Below, in pieces: positions 38,301 through 46,212 of a stretch of DNA of 64,000 nt (the stretch's first letter is position 1; each line of letters begins with the position of its first letter). Under the pieces are notes generated by a model that saw only the letters and a program-made list of their open reading frames with translations, ran no database searches and was not told the origin of the DNA. The stretch spans positions 208,197-272,196 of the forward strand of contig NZ_JACYXI010000006.1 of NCBI RefSeq assembly GCF_014842915.1. The letters run 5' to 3'. Source of the DNA: Roseibium litorale (lineage in GTDB: Bacteria; Pseudomonadota; Alphaproteobacteria; Rhizobiales; Stappiaceae). The position numbers were made by a program, and so were the translations under genes.

Positions 38301-39878
38301 TCAACCGAGACAGCTTTTGAGTTCGCCGAGCTGCGTTGCCAGCTCAGAAGCGTCTCTTGCGGCGCCGAAGACGTAATGGTCAGGCCGGACCAGCGCGGCC
38401 GCAGCCCCATAGCGGTCGAACCAGCCGCTCATCACACTGTCTTCTTCCACCAGCATGTCCGTGCCCGTTTCCGCTTCGCCGGCGGGAACAATGGCCGCAA
38501 CGCTGAGACCGATCTCTTTTGCCGTGTCCGCAAAGCTGGATGCTTTGACGGAGCTTCGGCCATCGATCACGAGACGCCAGCCTGCCCCGGTCAGGTGATC
38601 AAGCAGAACGGAGCCGCCGTCTTTCAGGATCGCAGGCTGCGGAAACAAGGTCCCGCGCGCATCCGAGGCGCCGGCCGTCAGCAGCCCTTCCTGCAGCGGC
38701 GGCACAATTTCCTGCCGCGTGATCGTTCTGGGCACGCCATTCCCTTCCGCCAAAAGCTGCTCGTCACGAGCGGCGGCTGCTTCCGGATCGCGAATGCAGA
38801 TGACTTCGCCAATCGCCTTGATCTTGCCGGTCAGCTCCCGGACATGCCGTTTGCGCTCGACGCCATAGGTATTGAGAAGGCTGTCCGGCGACTGCTTCTT
38901 GAGAACGCGGTCCAGCTTCCAGACCAGGTTTGTGACATCTCTCAAGCCCTGGCACATGCCCTGGCCGATGAACGGCGGCTGTTGATGGGCTGCATCGCCC
39001 GCGATGAGGATCCGGCGCTCGCGCCAGCGGTCGGCGACCAGCGCATGGAACCGGTAGGCTGCGGCGCGCCAGAGAGAGCCATCCTCCGGCGTGATCCAGC
39101 GCGACAACAGCTTCCAGACGTTCTCCGGCTTTTCCATGTCATGCGGGTTTTCACCCGGCAGCAACATGATCTCCCAGCGGCGGTGGTTCTTCGGCCCAAT
39201 GATGTAGCTGGCCGGACGCGACGGGCTGCAGAACTGGGCGGATGCCTTCGGCAGCTTGGCCAGCCCGCTTTCGTTGGCCTGCACGTCGATCACCAGCCAC
39301 GGTTCGTCGAAGATGAGATCTTCCAGACGGATACCGGCAGTCTGGCGGACCGTGCTGGAGGCTCCGTCGCAGCCGATCACATAGTCCGCTGTCACCTTAC
39401 GGACCGTGCCGTCTGCTTCCCGGATGTCGGCGGAAACAATGGCATCCGTCTGCGACAGGCCTATCAGCTCGGTTCCGAGGCTGATTTCGACACAGTCGAA
39501 GCTTGCTGCATGTTCGCGCATGACGGCCTCGACCGGAGGCTGCGTAAACACCATGCTCGGTGTGTAGCCGAGCGGATAGGGTTCCGGCACCATGTCGATG
39601 CGGCGGATCAACTGCCCCTGCGCGCCAAAATGTTCGGACGCTGTAAAGGGTGCGGTGTAGCGCAGGACCTCTCCGGCAATGCCCATGTTGTCGAGATGGC
39701 GGAGGATTTCATGATCAACCGCGATTGCACGGGGTTTGTCATAGATGTCAGTCAACCGGTCGATCACAAGCGTGCGGTGGCCCTTCTTTCCAAGAAGACC
39801 AGCCGCGACGGCTCCGGATGGGCCGAATCCGACGATCAATACGCTGTAATGGCCGGGTTTTGCGTTATCGTTCTGCAC
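38301..39878 (-). CDS. FAD-dependent aromatic hydroxylase (MhpA/PheA type)
   Basis: A 525-aa flavin monooxygenase. It has the FAD loop LIVGFGPSGAVAAGLLG, the DG motif YVIGCDGASSTVR, and the GD motif ILIAGDAAHQQPPFIGQGMC. A C-terminal thioredoxin-like tail is typical of MhpA-like phenol hydroxylases. It adds a hydroxyl group to a phenolic ring using NAD(P)H and oxygen, preparing the ring for extradiol cleavage. The chosen GTG 39878 has AGGTGG 7 bases upstream; no ATG precedes the conserved VLIVGFG strand in a suitable place. It follows the dioxygenase gene with a 38-base gap. Confidence 0.88.
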   Translation of the reverse strand: MQNDNAKPGHYSVLIVGFGPSGAVAAGLLGKKGHRTLVIDRLTDIYDKPRAIAVDHEILRHLDNMGIAGEVLRYTAPFTASEHFGAQGQLIRRIDMVPEPYPLGYTPSMVFTQPPVEAVMREHAASFDCVEISLGTELIGLSQTDAIVSADIREADGTVRKVTADYVIGCDGASSTVRQTAGIRLEDLIFDEPWLVIDVQANESGLAKLPKASAQFCSPSRPASYIIGPKNHRRWEIMLLPGENPHDMEKPENVWKLLSRWITPEDGSLWRAAAYRFHALVADRWRERRILIAGDAAHQQPPFIGQGMCQGLRDVTNLVWKLDRVLKKQSPDSLLNTYGVERKRHVRELTGKIKAIGEVICIRDPEAAAARDEQLLAEGNGVPRTITRQEIVPPLQEGLLTAGASDARGTLFPQPAILKDGGSVLLDHLTGAGWRLVIDGRSSVKASSFADTAKEIGLSVAAIVPAGEAETGTDMLVEEDSVMSGWFDRYGAAAALVRPDHYVFGAARDASELATQLGELKSCLG

Positions 39879-39916
39879 TGTCAAACCACCTGCTTGAAGA
39901 AATCGGTCTTTGTTTT

Positions 39917-40810
39917 TCACTGCCCTGCGAAGGGCACGGACACCTGAGCCTTCTTGCAATCCTCGGACTTGGGTGGTGCGATACCCCAATGATCCGTCCG
40001 GCCCGGCTTCCAGACCCATTCGGAAGGCCCCCGGAAGCGGTAGTCGTCATCGACCTGAAGCACTTCCGCCGTGTATTCGATGACAACACCCGCCGGGTCC
40101 ACGAAGTAGGCAAACACGTTGTCACCCGGCCCGTGACGCCCGACACCCCAGCCAATCGGATAGCCGGCGTCCTTGACGTCGCCTGCCCCCCGCATGACGG
40201 ACTCAAGATCCGGCAGCAGAAACGCGATGTGGTTGAGGCCGTTCACCGGAGCATCCGCCAGAACCACCGCGTGGTGATCGCTGTTGCAGCACAGGAAGGC
40301 CATCATCTTGGAGCGGTCTGTCAGACGGAACCCGAGGATGGACTGGTAGAAGGCGGATAGGGCCTCGATATCGCTGGTGTTTATGTTCACATGCGCCAGC
40401 CGGAGAGGCTTGTTCGCAACAATCTGTTCCGGCTTCGTCTTGTCGCCGAAGACAAATTCGATGACCGAGCCCTGCGGTTCCCGGATGACAAAGCGTTCGC
40501 CGCCGGCCGGAGAGTCTGCCGGCCCGAGCGGGCGCATCAGCGTGCATCCGGACGCCACGAGGGACTGTTCCAGTTCTTCGAGTTTTTCCAGGGATTTGGC
40601 CCGGAAGGTTATCTTCCGGAGCAGGGAAGTCTCACCGGCTTTCAGCTCCAGCACATGATGATCGCTGCCGGTTGCGGCAAGATACACCTTATCGCCCTCG
40701 CGGGCCGCCTCAGTCAGCCCCCAGACCTTGGTGTAGAACCGGATCGATCCTTCGAGATCCGGCGTGGACAGTTCCACGCTTCGCAGGGCGGTTACTGGAA
40801 AGTCAGGCAT
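39917..40810 (-). CDS. Extradiol ring-cleavage dioxygenase, VOC family
   Basis: A 297-aa two-domain type I extradiol dioxygenase. The C-terminal domain keeps the iron ligands: His in LRLAHVNINT, His in GLNHIAFLLPD and Glu in GVVIEYTAEV, plus the second-shell pair in SDHHAVVL. The style resembles 2,3-dihydroxy-p-cumate and related catecholic-acid dioxygenases. It opens a catechol-type ring next to the hydroxyls (meta cleavage). Its ATG overlaps the stop of the amidohydrolase gene by 1 base, which argues for coupled function. Confidence 0.9.
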   Translation of the reverse strand: MPDFPVTALRSVELSTPDLEGSIRFYTKVWGLTEAAREGDKVYLAATGSDHHVLELKAGETSLLRKITFRAKSLEKLEELEQSLVASGCTLMRPLGPADSPAGGERFVIREPQGSVIEFVFGDKTKPEQIVANKPLRLAHVNINTSDIEALSAFYQSILGFRLTDRSKMMAFLCCNSDHHAVVLADAPVNGLNHIAFLLPDLESVMRGAGDVKDAGYPIGWGVGRHGPGDNVFAYFVDPAGVVIEYTAEVLQVDDDYRFRGPSEWVWKPGRTDHWGIAPPKSEDCKKAQVSVPFAGQ

Positions 40811-41868
40811 CACGCGGCCTCCTTCAGATTCAAGAACGCAGCAGCGTTGGCAAAGGTCAGTTTCTTGCGCAGATCCTCGTCCTCAAACGCAGCCGCAATC
40901 CGCGAAAGAGGCGCCCTTTCATGAAAATTGAAAGGATAGTCGGTGCCGATCATGATGCGGCTCCTGCAGAAGACTGTCAGAAGATGGCGCAGGGTCGGTT
41001 CATCATAGACAAGCGAGTCCGCATAAAGCAGTTTCGCCTGTTCATAAGGGTCGGCCTCAAGGGTTTCCTGAAGCACAGGAAAAACCTTCCAGCCTTCCCG
41101 GAGCCTTGGCAGAAGGCTGGCAAGCGTCCCTCCACCGTGACTGAAGGCAATCCGGAGCTTGGGCAATTTCATCAGAAGATTTGAGGTAATGCAGGAGGCA
41201 GCTGCCAATCCGATATCGGTCGGATAGGCAAGCACCTGCTGCAGCTGGCCCGGGCCAGCAAGACGATCCATGCCCGCCGGACGGACCGCGTGGACGAAAA
41301 CCGCCGCGCCAAGCTTTTCGGCTTCCTCGAAAAAGGGCAGGAAACGGGGATCGCCGATCACCGTGCCATTGACGTTGCTGCCGATTTCGACACCAGCAAA
41401 CCCCAGTTCGGCAACCAGGCGGTGAAGTTCGGCAATCGCGAGATCCATATCCTGCAGCGGAACGGCGCCCAGGCAGGCAAAGCGCCCTGCTCCAGACACA
41501 GCCAGGTCCGCAATGACGTCGTTTATATAGCGCAGGAGATCATGCGCGGGAGCCGCATCCATCCAGTAACTGAACAGCTCCGGCATGGGGGACAGAACCT
41601 GCATGCCGATGCCCATTGCGTCCATGTCCGCGATCCGGCGGGGTGCTGACCAGCAGGCTTCGCTCACCGTTCGGTAGTTCTTGCCATCAACGACCATTGT
41701 GCGGTGACAGCCATCGGTGGCCTTCATCGACGGCCAGGCCGCTGGAACGGCCCCGCCAGCGTAGGCCGGGAATTCGAACGGCACAACATGTGTGTGCAGG
41801 TCGATGCCACAGCAGGTGCAACGAGGCCCCGGCCCCATCGGCTTGTGATCCCTCAGGCTTCCGCTCAC
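40810..41868 (-). CDS. Amidohydrolase family decarboxylase (ACMSD-like)
   Basis: A 352-aa TIM-barrel protein of the amidohydrolase-2/ACMSD group. Zinc-site marks are DLHTHVVP near the N terminus, FVHAVRPAG, FSHGGGTLASLLPRLREG and IGTDYPFNF. Members decarboxylate carboxymuconate semialdehydes or aromatic acids without oxidation. Coupling to the extradiol dioxygenase suggests it removes CO2 from the ring-cleavage product. The GTG start at 41868 has GGAGGA 6 bases upstream; the longer frame runs through the AT-rich promoter region. It is the first gene of the operon that runs on to the TRAP genes. Confidence 0.87.
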   Translation of the reverse strand: MSGSLRDHKPMGPGPRCTCCGIDLHTHVVPFEFPAYAGGAVPAAWPSMKATDGCHRTMVVDGKNYRTVSEACWSAPRRIADMDAMGIGMQVLSPMPELFSYWMDAAPAHDLLRYINDVIADLAVSGAGRFACLGAVPLQDMDLAIAELHRLVAELGFAGVEIGSNVNGTVIGDPRFLPFFEEAEKLGAAVFVHAVRPAGMDRLAGPGQLQQVLAYPTDIGLAAASCITSNLLMKLPKLRIAFSHGGGTLASLLPRLREGWKVFPVLQETLEADPYEQAKLLYADSLVYDEPTLRHLLTVFCRSRIMIGTDYPFNFHERAPLSRIAAAFEDEDLRKKLTFANAAAFLNLKEAA

Positions 41869-41952
41869 GCTGGTTCCTCCGCTTGTCACCCTCGAATAAA
41901 TTACAAAATGAGCCATGTAAATACAGAATTTATAAATTTTATAATCACCTGG

Positions 41953-41967
41953 TTTGATATATACAAA
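41953..41967. promoter_or_regulatory. Operator candidate for the adjacent GntR regulator
   Basis: TTTGATATATACAAA is a near-perfect dyad (TTTG-N7-CAAA) 25 bases before the GntR start, within an AT-rich spacer that also holds the palindrome AATTTATAAATT at 41927-41938. It could serve both divergent promoters. Confidence 0.45.
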
Positions 41968-41992
41968 ATCAGACACACCCTAGAGAACGCCT

Positions 41993-42691
41993 ATGCCTCA
42001 AGACACAATCGAAAAATCCGCGGAAATCCGGGGAACTCGGGCGACGGGCGTCTACGAGCGGCTTAAGGCCGACATCCTGTCCGCAGCGCTGGAGCCGGGG
42101 CGCAAATTACAGCTGCGGTTTCTGGTGGAGCATTACGGGGCAGGCCAGACGCCGATCCGCGAGGCCCTGAACCGGCTGGCCAGCGAAGAACTGGTGATCG
42201 GCAAGGAACAACGCGGCTTTTTCGTCAAACCCATCAACCTTGAAGAACTTCAGGAACTGACGAAGACGCGCTGCTGGGTTGAAGGCATCGCTCTGGGAGA
42301 GTCCATGAGCCGGGCAACGGTGGAGTGGGAAGAAGCTCTTCTGGTTGCCCATCACCGGCTCGAGCGCACGCCCCGTTCTCTTGACCCGGAGAAGTTCGAG
42401 GACAATCCGGAGTGGGAGCGCCACCACCGCCGCTTCCATGAGCTGCTGATCGGAAACTGCGGTTCAAAGCCGCTGATCGGGTTTTGCGGACAGCTCGCAG
42501 ACCGGCTCTACCGCTACCGGGCGCTTTCAATCCGCAAGGCGTTCCGCGTGCGCAAGGTCAGCGACGAGCATGCACTCATCCTGAAGGCCACCATCGAGGG
42601 CCGGGCGGACGATGCGATTGCCCTGCTTCAGAACCACTACCGCCGGACGGCGGACATTATCCAAACGGATCTGGCCGGGGGCGGCACCTGA
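41993..42691 (+). CDS. GntR family regulator, FCD subfamily
   Basis: A 232-aa protein with the winged helix VYERLKADILSAALEPGRKL, then QTPIREALNRLASEELV, followed by an FCD domain (FHELLIGNCGSKPLIGFC, then VSDEHALILKATIEGRADDA). It is divergent from the amidohydrolase-dioxygenase-hydroxylase-FAH-TRAP gene set, so it is the likely repressor of that set, relieved by a pathway intermediate. Confidence 0.9.
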   Translation: MPQDTIEKSAEIRGTRATGVYERLKADILSAALEPGRKLQLRFLVEHYGAGQTPIREALNRLASEELVIGKEQRGFFVKPINLEELQELTKTRCWVEGIALGESMSRATVEWEEALLVAHHRLERTPRSLDPEKFEDNPEWERHHRRFHELLIGNCGSKPLIGFCGQLADRLYRYRALSIRKAFRVRKVSDEHALILKATIEGRADDAIALLQNHYRRTADIIQTDLAGGGT

Positions 42692-42745
42692 ACCTTAGGT
42701 GTTGACAGGTTGGCCACGACCGCCACGGGCAGGCAGAAAACGCAA

Positions 42746-42781
42746 GCATGGCCGGAGCAGGATGTACTGCTCCAGCCATGC
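42746..42781. terminator. Hairpin between GntR gene and the decayed dehydrogenase
   Basis: GCATGGC pairs with GCCATGC and, inside it, GGAGCAG pairs with CTGCTCC, separated by one mismatch, with a 6-base loop. It lies 55 bases after the GntR stop. Confidence 0.4.
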
Positions 42782-42806
42782 CGAGGTGCTGAACGCCCCC
42801 GCCTTG

Positions 42807-43125
42807 GAAGGGAGAGTTCTGGCAGGGATCTTTGATGGTGACCAGACAGATCCTGCCCAGCGGCCGGAACGGCCATATCCGGAGGCTTTCACGCCATCCA
42901 AAAGCATCTGCGGCTCGTCGGGCACCGTCGGGCCATTGATGTGGCAGATCCCGGACTGGGCCTGATCGGCAACCCGCATGCCCCCTCTGGATGTCCCGGC
43001 TGAACACCACCGCTGACGCAGCGTAGGGCCACACGGATGTCTTCCGCTTTCAGGTAAACAAGAGCGCCAAGGATGATCTTGTCACGCAAGTTGCCACAGG
43101 ACGGGCGGAAGGTGCCGCCGCAAGA
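42807..43125 (-). pseudogene. Frameshifted remnant of an aromatic aldehyde dehydrogenase
   Basis: Pieces of the C-terminal third of an aldehyde dehydrogenase appear in order but in three frames. These are NLRDKIILGALVYLKAED, then AASAVVFSRDIQRGHAG, then QSGICHINGPTVPDEPQM with GVKASGYGR, then ICLVTIKDPCQNSPF. The last two match the intact paralogue at 29890 (CHINGPTVSDEPQM, and WITIEDPNQHYPF at its end). The catalytic Cys region is missing and internal segments are deleted. It is a dead duplicate of that gene. Confidence 0.85.
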
Positions 43126-43560
43126 TCAACGCACCGTCCGCGTTACCGCCGCAAATCCGGCGGCTTCGATGCCTGCCACGGCACAGACTTCGTCGTTGCC
43201 GCCAATGTCGCCGGATATGCCGACCGCCCCGATGACCTGCTTGTTGTCATCCAGGATCAGGACACCGCCAGGCGATGGCACCATCCGCCCGCCGCTGACG
43301 GTCGCCAGCACTCCGATAAAGGTCGCGTTCTTATCGGCCCGTTCCGTCAATTCCCGCGAGCCAAAGCCCATGCCAAGCGATCCCCAGGCTTTGCCGAAGG
43401 CGATGTCGAAGCGTATGATGCCTGCACCGTCCTCCCGCTTGAACGCCACCAGATGGCCGCCCGCATCCAGGACGGCTACGGCCAAGGGATCGAAGTTTTC
43501 GGCGCGGGCCTTGGCAAGCGCTGCATCTATAATTTCTGTGGCCTTGGAGAGTGCCAGCAT
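43126..43560 (-). CDS. GlcG/HbpS family heme-binding-like protein
   Basis: A 144-aa protein of the DUF336 (GlcG/HbpS) family. It has DPLAVAVLDAGGHLVAFKRE, DIAFGKAWGSLGMGFGSREL, the GGVLILDDNKQVIGAVGISG strand and a late DEVCAVAGIEAAGF. Relatives bind heme or degradation products, and many sit in aromatic or glycolate catabolic operons with no defined role. It has no signal peptide. It lies at the downstream end of the oxygenase-GST gene run and directly abuts the decayed dehydrogenase. Confidence 0.85.
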   Translation of the reverse strand: MLALSKATEIIDAALAKARAENFDPLAVAVLDAGGHLVAFKREDGAGIIRFDIAFGKAWGSLGMGFGSRELTERADKNATFIGVLATVSGGRMVPSPGGVLILDDNKQVIGAVGISGDIGGNDEVCAVAGIEAAGFAAVTRTVR

Positions 43561-43613
43561 GTCTTAAAGCTCCGTAGGTTGGAAGAAAGAGGCTTTGCCG
43601 GAAGAGGCCGGCG

Positions 43614-44276
43614 TCACAGGAACATTGCGAAAATGTCCCGTGAGGTCCTGGGTCTGGGAACGCGGAAATCAACGCTCCTCAAGTCGATTGCCGCAGGGCG
43701 GCTCAGGCACGTTTCCAGCCACCGCTTCATATTCGGCCAGGCGGAAATGTCGATGTCTGCCACAAGAATGAAATGCATGACTGCCGCAACATTGATGTCC
43801 GCAGCCGTCAGGCGTTCGCCGAGAATATAGGGCTGGTTCTCAAGATGCGCGTTCAGGACATTCCAGGCTTTTGTCAGCTTGCCGAGCACGGTTGCCGTGT
43901 CCTCCTCCGCAGGCTCATGGGGTATAAACAGATAGCGCACTGCAGACAGGAGAAGGAGCGGTTTCTCCACCTCCGTGGCCACCCAGAACGACCACTGTGT
44001 CATCAGCGCCTCTTCTTCAGGCGATTGCGGCCCGAGCGTTCCGCCGTATTTCCTGGCGAGATAGAGATTGATCGCCAGAGATTCGAAGAGAACGAACTCC
44101 CCATCCACCAGCACCGGGCATTTGCCGTTGGGATTGAGCGCTAGGAAATCCGCAGGTTTTTCAGCACCGGGATGGAACGATAGCGGTTTGCGATCGTGTT
44201 GAATGCCGATCTCGTTGAGCATCCAGCTGCACCGGTTGGCACGGGTTTTCGTGACATCACCATAAAGAGTAATCAT
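43614..44276 (-). CDS. Glutathione S-transferase family protein (first of tandem pair)
   Basis: A 220-aa protein with an N-terminal thioredoxin-like domain (MITLYGDVTKTRANRCSWML, then NPNGKCPVLVDGEFVLFESL) and a helical C-terminal domain (ILGERLTAADINVAAVMHFI). The NPNGK.P and ESLAIN.YLA segments form the glutathione site. Tandem glutathione transferases in aromatic clusters include the LigE/LigF/LigG beta-etherases and maleylpyruvate isomerases; this one cannot be assigned more closely. GGAG sits 8 bases before the ATG. Confidence 0.88.
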   Translation of the reverse strand: MITLYGDVTKTRANRCSWMLNEIGIQHDRKPLSFHPGAEKPADFLALNPNGKCPVLVDGEFVLFESLAINLYLARKYGGTLGPQSPEEEALMTQWSFWVATEVEKPLLLLSAVRYLFIPHEPAEEDTATVLGKLTKAWNVLNAHLENQPYILGERLTAADINVAAVMHFILVADIDISAWPNMKRWLETCLSRPAAIDLRSVDFRVPRPRTSRDIFAMFL

Positions 44277-44354
44277 CGGAAGCTCCAAATCTGCCGGCGG
44301 GCCTTGCGCGAGGCTGCAAGCCCTGAATTACGTAAGGTCACCTTGGCGTTTGCA

Positions 44355-45014
44355 TCATACGAACATGGCGAGGACACCGAGGTCGCTGTCCGGACGCGGG
44401 ATCTTGAAGCGGATGGCTTTCCAGTCCGCCGCGGCCGGGCGTTCCAGACAGTCGTCAAGCCACGCATCCACGTTGGGCCAGGCGGTCATGTCAAGTGAGG
44501 CAAGACGGATCAATGTCATCACAGCCGACACATTAAGATCCGCCACCGTGAACCGGTCTCCGACGAGATACTTGTGCTCCGACAGATGCTGCTCCAGGAC
44601 AGCAAACGGACGCGCCAGCTTGTTGAGAGCGACCTCAAACTCCGCGGGACTGCGCTTGTGCTCATCGAATAGAAGCAGGTTTGCCGAGGCCAGCAACAGC
44701 GGTTTTTCGATCTCGGTCATGACCCAATGCGTCCACTGGGTCATCAAGGCATCCTCCTCAAGGCTGGCCGGGGAGAGCGGGCTTTGATGCTTGCGGGCCA
44801 GATAAAGATTGATGGCCAGAGACTCGAACAGGCGCAAGCCATCAGCTTCATAGGCAGGCACACGCCCATTCGGATTGACTTTCAAGAACTCTGGCGAACG
44901 TGTGCTGCCATCGAGAAAATTCGTCGGCTCGTGCTCGAATTCGATGCCGAGTTCCTTCAGCATCCAGGCGGTGCGGTGCGCACGCGAACTCAGCGAGCCA
45001 TATAATTTAGCCAT
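44355..45014 (-). CDS. Glutathione S-transferase family protein (second of tandem pair)
   Basis: A 219-aa paralogue of the neighbouring transferase: LYGSLSSRAHRTAWMLKELG, NPNGRVPAYEADGLRLFESL, YLVGDRFTVADLNVSAVMTL. Both share the unusual FFES-like LFESLAINLYLARK segment and the ending IPRP..........AMF, so they arose by duplication. The N-terminal SSRAHR places a Ser where the catalytic Ser of zeta- or LigG-type enzymes would be. It lies 97 bases downstream of the reductase gene of the Rieske system, in the same direction. Confidence 0.88.
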   Translation of the reverse strand: MAKLYGSLSSRAHRTAWMLKELGIEFEHEPTNFLDGSTRSPEFLKVNPNGRVPAYEADGLRLFESLAINLYLARKHQSPLSPASLEEDALMTQWTHWVMTEIEKPLLLASANLLLFDEHKRSPAEFEVALNKLARPFAVLEQHLSEHKYLVGDRFTVADLNVSAVMTLIRLASLDMTAWPNVDAWLDDCLERPAAADWKAIRFKIPRPDSDLGVLAMFV

Positions 45015-45111
45015 TTCTATCTCCCACTTTGTCTTTCCCCACAAATCCCCTGCGCCTTGACGCTGACTTGCGGGAATAAGAGGGCTGATGTCAGCGCAGT
45101 TTCCGTAGAGC

Positions 45112-46116
45112 TCACAGGTCGAGAACCAGCCGTGCGCTTTTGGCGCGCGAACAGCACAAGAGCATCTGGTCGTTCCGCTCTTGCTCGGAAGTCGTCAAAA
45201 AGCTGTCCCGATGATCCGGCTCACCTTCAAGAACCCGCGTGAGACAAGTTCCGCAAATGCCCTGCTCACACGAGACCGGCACATCGATCCCGTTTTCGGA
45301 CAAAGCGGCAACAATCGATTGGTCGGGCGGGACCATGATTGTCTTGCCGGTCCTGGCAATCTGCACCTCGAACGCACCCCCGGTGCTTGTTGCCGCCACT
45401 TCGGCGGCAAAGAACTCGCGGTGCAGCCGTTCCACGGGCCAGCCAAGGTTCAGGGCGGTGCCGAGAACATGGTCTATGAAGCCCGCCGGACCGCAGACGT
45501 AGACATGCGCGTCCGCATCCGCGTTCTGGAGAACGGCGGAAACCTGCAGTCTCTGCTCCTCGTTGCCATCGTCGAAATGAAAATGTGTCTGTGCTGCAAA
45601 ATCAGACAGGCGGATTTGATCCGCAAAGGCCGCTCTTCCTTTGCTGCGGGCACAATAATGCAATTCAAAGTGGTCACCGCTTCGCGCCAGGTGTCCGGCC
45701 ATGCACAGGATAGGGGTAATACCGATACCACCGGCAAAAAGCAAACTCTGGTGTTTGCCCGGATGCAGGGCAAAGAGGTTCTTTGGCGCACTTATGCGCA
45801 GGAGATCCCCTTCCCTGATACGCTGGTGCATAGCGCGGGAGCCGCCACGGCTGGCGGGTTCGAGCAACACCGCGATCTCATAACTGTGCGTTTCGTGCGG
45901 CGGATTGCAAAGGGAATATTGCCTGATCAGACCACCATCAATTTCAACATCCACATGCGCTCCAGGCGTAAAAGCGGGCAAAGCATTGCCGTCAGGGGCG
46001 GTCAATGTGAACCCGGCTACGCCTTCCGCCTCCAGGCGCTTGGCGGAAACCTGCACCTGCAACCAGGTTTTCGCCATATCAGGGCGAACGGACATATTCA
46101 CCGGATAAACTCCCAT
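45112..46116 (-). CDS. Oxygenase reductase component (VanB/phthalate reductase type)
   Basis: A 334-aa protein with an N-terminal flavin-binding barrel (IRQYSLCNPPHETHSYEIAV), an NAD-binding domain (LLFAGGIGITPILCMAGHLA) and a C-terminal plant-type 2Fe-2S domain (CEQGICGTC, then the fourth Cys in MLLCCS). It passes electrons from NADH to a Rieske oxygenase, most likely the one encoded upstream at 46213-47283. The start is uncertain: ATG codons at 46116, 46095 and 46077 are all possible. Confidence 0.9.
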   Translation of the reverse strand: MGVYPVNMSVRPDMAKTWLQVQVSAKRLEAEGVAGFTLTAPDGNALPAFTPGAHVDVEIDGGLIRQYSLCNPPHETHSYEIAVLLEPASRGGSRAMHQRIREGDLLRISAPKNLFALHPGKHQSLLFAGGIGITPILCMAGHLARSGDHFELHYCARSKGRAAFADQIRLSDFAAQTHFHFDDGNEEQRLQVSAVLQNADADAHVYVCGPAGFIDHVLGTALNLGWPVERLHREFFAAEVAATSTGGAFEVQIARTGKTIMVPPDQSIVAALSENGIDVPVSCEQGICGTCLTRVLEGEPDHRDSFLTTSEQERNDQMLLCCSRAKSARLVLDL

Positions 46117-46212
46117 TCCATATTTCGGATTTCATGCGCGCAGGACCAGCGCGCCGCGGGCGGCGCGCCTTTCATCATCGCGAGCGGGCAGAAAAGGGCG
46201 TGCCGGCCAGCC

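Noticed and set aside
37755..39947. 730-codon open frame opposite the FAH hydrolase and flavin hydroxylase genes
   Set aside because: It runs across two well-supported genes and their spacer; its translation shows no domain.
42107..42439. 110-codon frame opposite the FCD-GntR gene
   Set aside because: Shadow frame of a well-supported regulator.
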